A stretch of DNA of 22,682 nt from Candidatus Bathyarchaeum sp. (GTDB taxonomy: Archaea > Thermoproteota > Bathyarchaeia > Bathyarchaeales > Bathyarchaeaceae): positions 1-22,682 of the forward strand of contig PIXS01000395.1 in the NCBI GenBank assembly GCA_003096255.1. The letters run 5' to 3'. Position 1 is the first letter of the stretch; each line of letters opens with the position of its first letter. Of this stretch, positions 21,914 through 22,682 are shown one piece after another. The notes beneath the pieces are model-generated. The model did no database searches. It had not been told where the DNA came from and saw nothing but the letters and a program-made list of their open reading frames with translations. The position numbers and the translations under genes are program-made.

Positions 21914-22682
21914 CTGAAGCTACAGGAGTTAACAGCCCACGAAACCATCAGGAAGATACAGGGCAACGAAGCAACAGCTCAAGAGTGCGTCCACGCCATT
22001 TTTGAAACAATCCACAAGCGTGAACCAGCAGTCAACGCCTACGTCACCCTCATCGAACAGGAAGCCATCAAACAAGCAAAACAAATCGACAAAAAAATCG
22101 CAGGAGGAAAGACTGTCGGTAAACTCGGGGGCGTCGCTATCGCAATTAAAGATGCAATCTGCACCAAAGGAATAGCCACAACTTGTTCTTCTAGGATGCT
22201 CAAAGATTTTATTCCTCCCTACGACGCAGAAGTCATCACTCGAATCAAACAAGAAGATGGGATAATCATTGGCAAAACAAACATGGACGAGTTCGCTATG
22301 GGCTCCTCCACCGAAACCAGCCACTTTGGTCCAACCCGCAACCCCTGGGACACATCACGGGTTCCCGGAGGCTCTTCTGGAGGAAGCGCTGCATGCATCG
22401 CCACCGACGAAGCAGTCCTAGCGTTAGGAACTGATACAGGTGGCTCTATCCGTTGTCCTGCCAGTTACTGCTCTGTTGTGGGCTTGAAACCAACGTATGG
22501 GCTGGTTAGCCGTTACGGATTGATTGCATACGCGAACAGTCTTGAACAGATTGGTCCCATGACAAAGGATGTTTACGATTGTGCTCTCTTTCTTTCAGTT
22601 ATTGCAGGTCACGACACCAAGGATGGAACCTCCGTTACGACAGCGCAGAAAGATTACACAAGTTACCTTAAGGACGATGTCA
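21914..22682 (+). CDS. gatA: Glutamyl/aspartyl-tRNA amidotransferase subunit A, 5' part, CTG start
   Basis: An amidase-signature glutaminase that supplies ammonia to GatB; 256 residues are visible and the gene runs off the window. Starting at CTG 21914 gives [16 protein letters not shown], the usual N-terminus. Numbered from there, the catalytic residues fall at Lys79 (AIAIKDAI), Ser154 (PGGSSGGS) and Ser178 (DTGGSIR), the same numbers I recall for Staphylococcus aureus GatA, so the CTG is in exactly the right place. The in-frame TAG of gatC is five codons upstream, and the first ATG is codon 95, beyond the catalytic Lys. It is translationally linked to gatC. gatB would be expected elsewhere. 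Confidence 0.95.
   Translation, partial: MKLQELTAHETIRKIQGNEATAQECVHAIFETIHKREPAVNAYVTLIEQEAIKQAKQIDKKIAGGKTVGKLGGVAIAIKDAICTKGIATTCSSRMLKDFIPPYDAEVITRIKQEDGIIIGKTNMDEFAMGSSTETSHFGPTRNPWDTSRVPGGSSGGSAACIATDEAVLALGTDTGGSIRCPASYCSVVGLKPTYGLVSRYGLIAYANSLEQIGPMTKDVYDCALFLSVIAGHDTKDGTSVTTAQKDYTSYLKDDV

Noticed and set aside
1..22682. CRISPR array, second att site, insertion sequence or rRNA
   Set aside because: I looked for regularly spaced repeats, a second copy of the tRNA 3' end, transposase motifs and rRNA signatures and saw none.

Overview
The window looks archaeal, most probably from the Bathyarchaeia/Thermoproteota side; this placement is my inference. The evidence is a tRNA-Leu gene with a 19-nt intron at the canonical 37/38 site in a textbook bulge-helix-bulge, ribosome-binding sites of the GGTGA/AGGAGG type, a KaiC-like ATPase fused to V4R domains, a CheC/CheD-type chemotaxis set, Lrp/AsnC regulators, and large exported proteins ending in one membrane helix plus a basic tail.

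Layout. 1-1343: intron-bearing tRNA-Leu(CAA), then a tyrosine recombinase reading away from the tRNA 3' end, then a 57-codon small ORF. 1345-4630: KaiC-like/V4R sensor-type ATPase, an iron-sulfur flavoprotein on the minus strand, an AT-rich gap with one copy of a repeated hairpin element, and an orphan 117-residue protein. 4698-14414: a one-directional chemotaxis cluster cheY-cheD-cheC1-cheC2-cheR-mcp1-cheW1-mcp2-cheW2-cheB. 14415-21211: cell-surface and regulatory genes: a minus-strand PQQ-type beta-propeller surface protein, two adjacent Lrp/AsnC regulators, a tail-anchored PepSY-like small protein and a 658-residue Ig-like surface protein. 21472-22682: promoter, gatC and the 5' part of gatA (glutamyl/aspartyl-tRNA amidotransferase), cut by the window end.

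The chemotaxis genes make a nearly complete adaptation and signalling set: CheR/CheB methylation and demethylation, CheD deamidation, two CheC-type proteins, CheY output, and two receptor-adaptor pairs. There is no cheA, cheF or archaellum gene in the window. Both receptors lack membrane segments and carry two PAS domains each. All four PAS domains share a C-x8-C-x4-C-x-C motif, suggesting cytoplasmic sensing of a ligand, redox state or metal. The mcp-cheW pair and the cheC pair are tandem duplications with stretches of almost unchanged DNA.

The most unusual observation is start-codon use. Three genes (the flavoprotein, gatC and gatA) have no ATG, GTG or TTG at their beginning. In each, a CTG stands exactly where the family's first Met belongs, bounded a few codons upstream by an in-frame stop. 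Two of the three have a good Shine-Dalgarno sequence 6-8 nt before the CTG. Other observations are a conserved TATTAG-N4-CTAATA hairpin element in three intergenic places, loss of the CheC active-site Asn residues, and hairpins overlapping both cheW stop codons.
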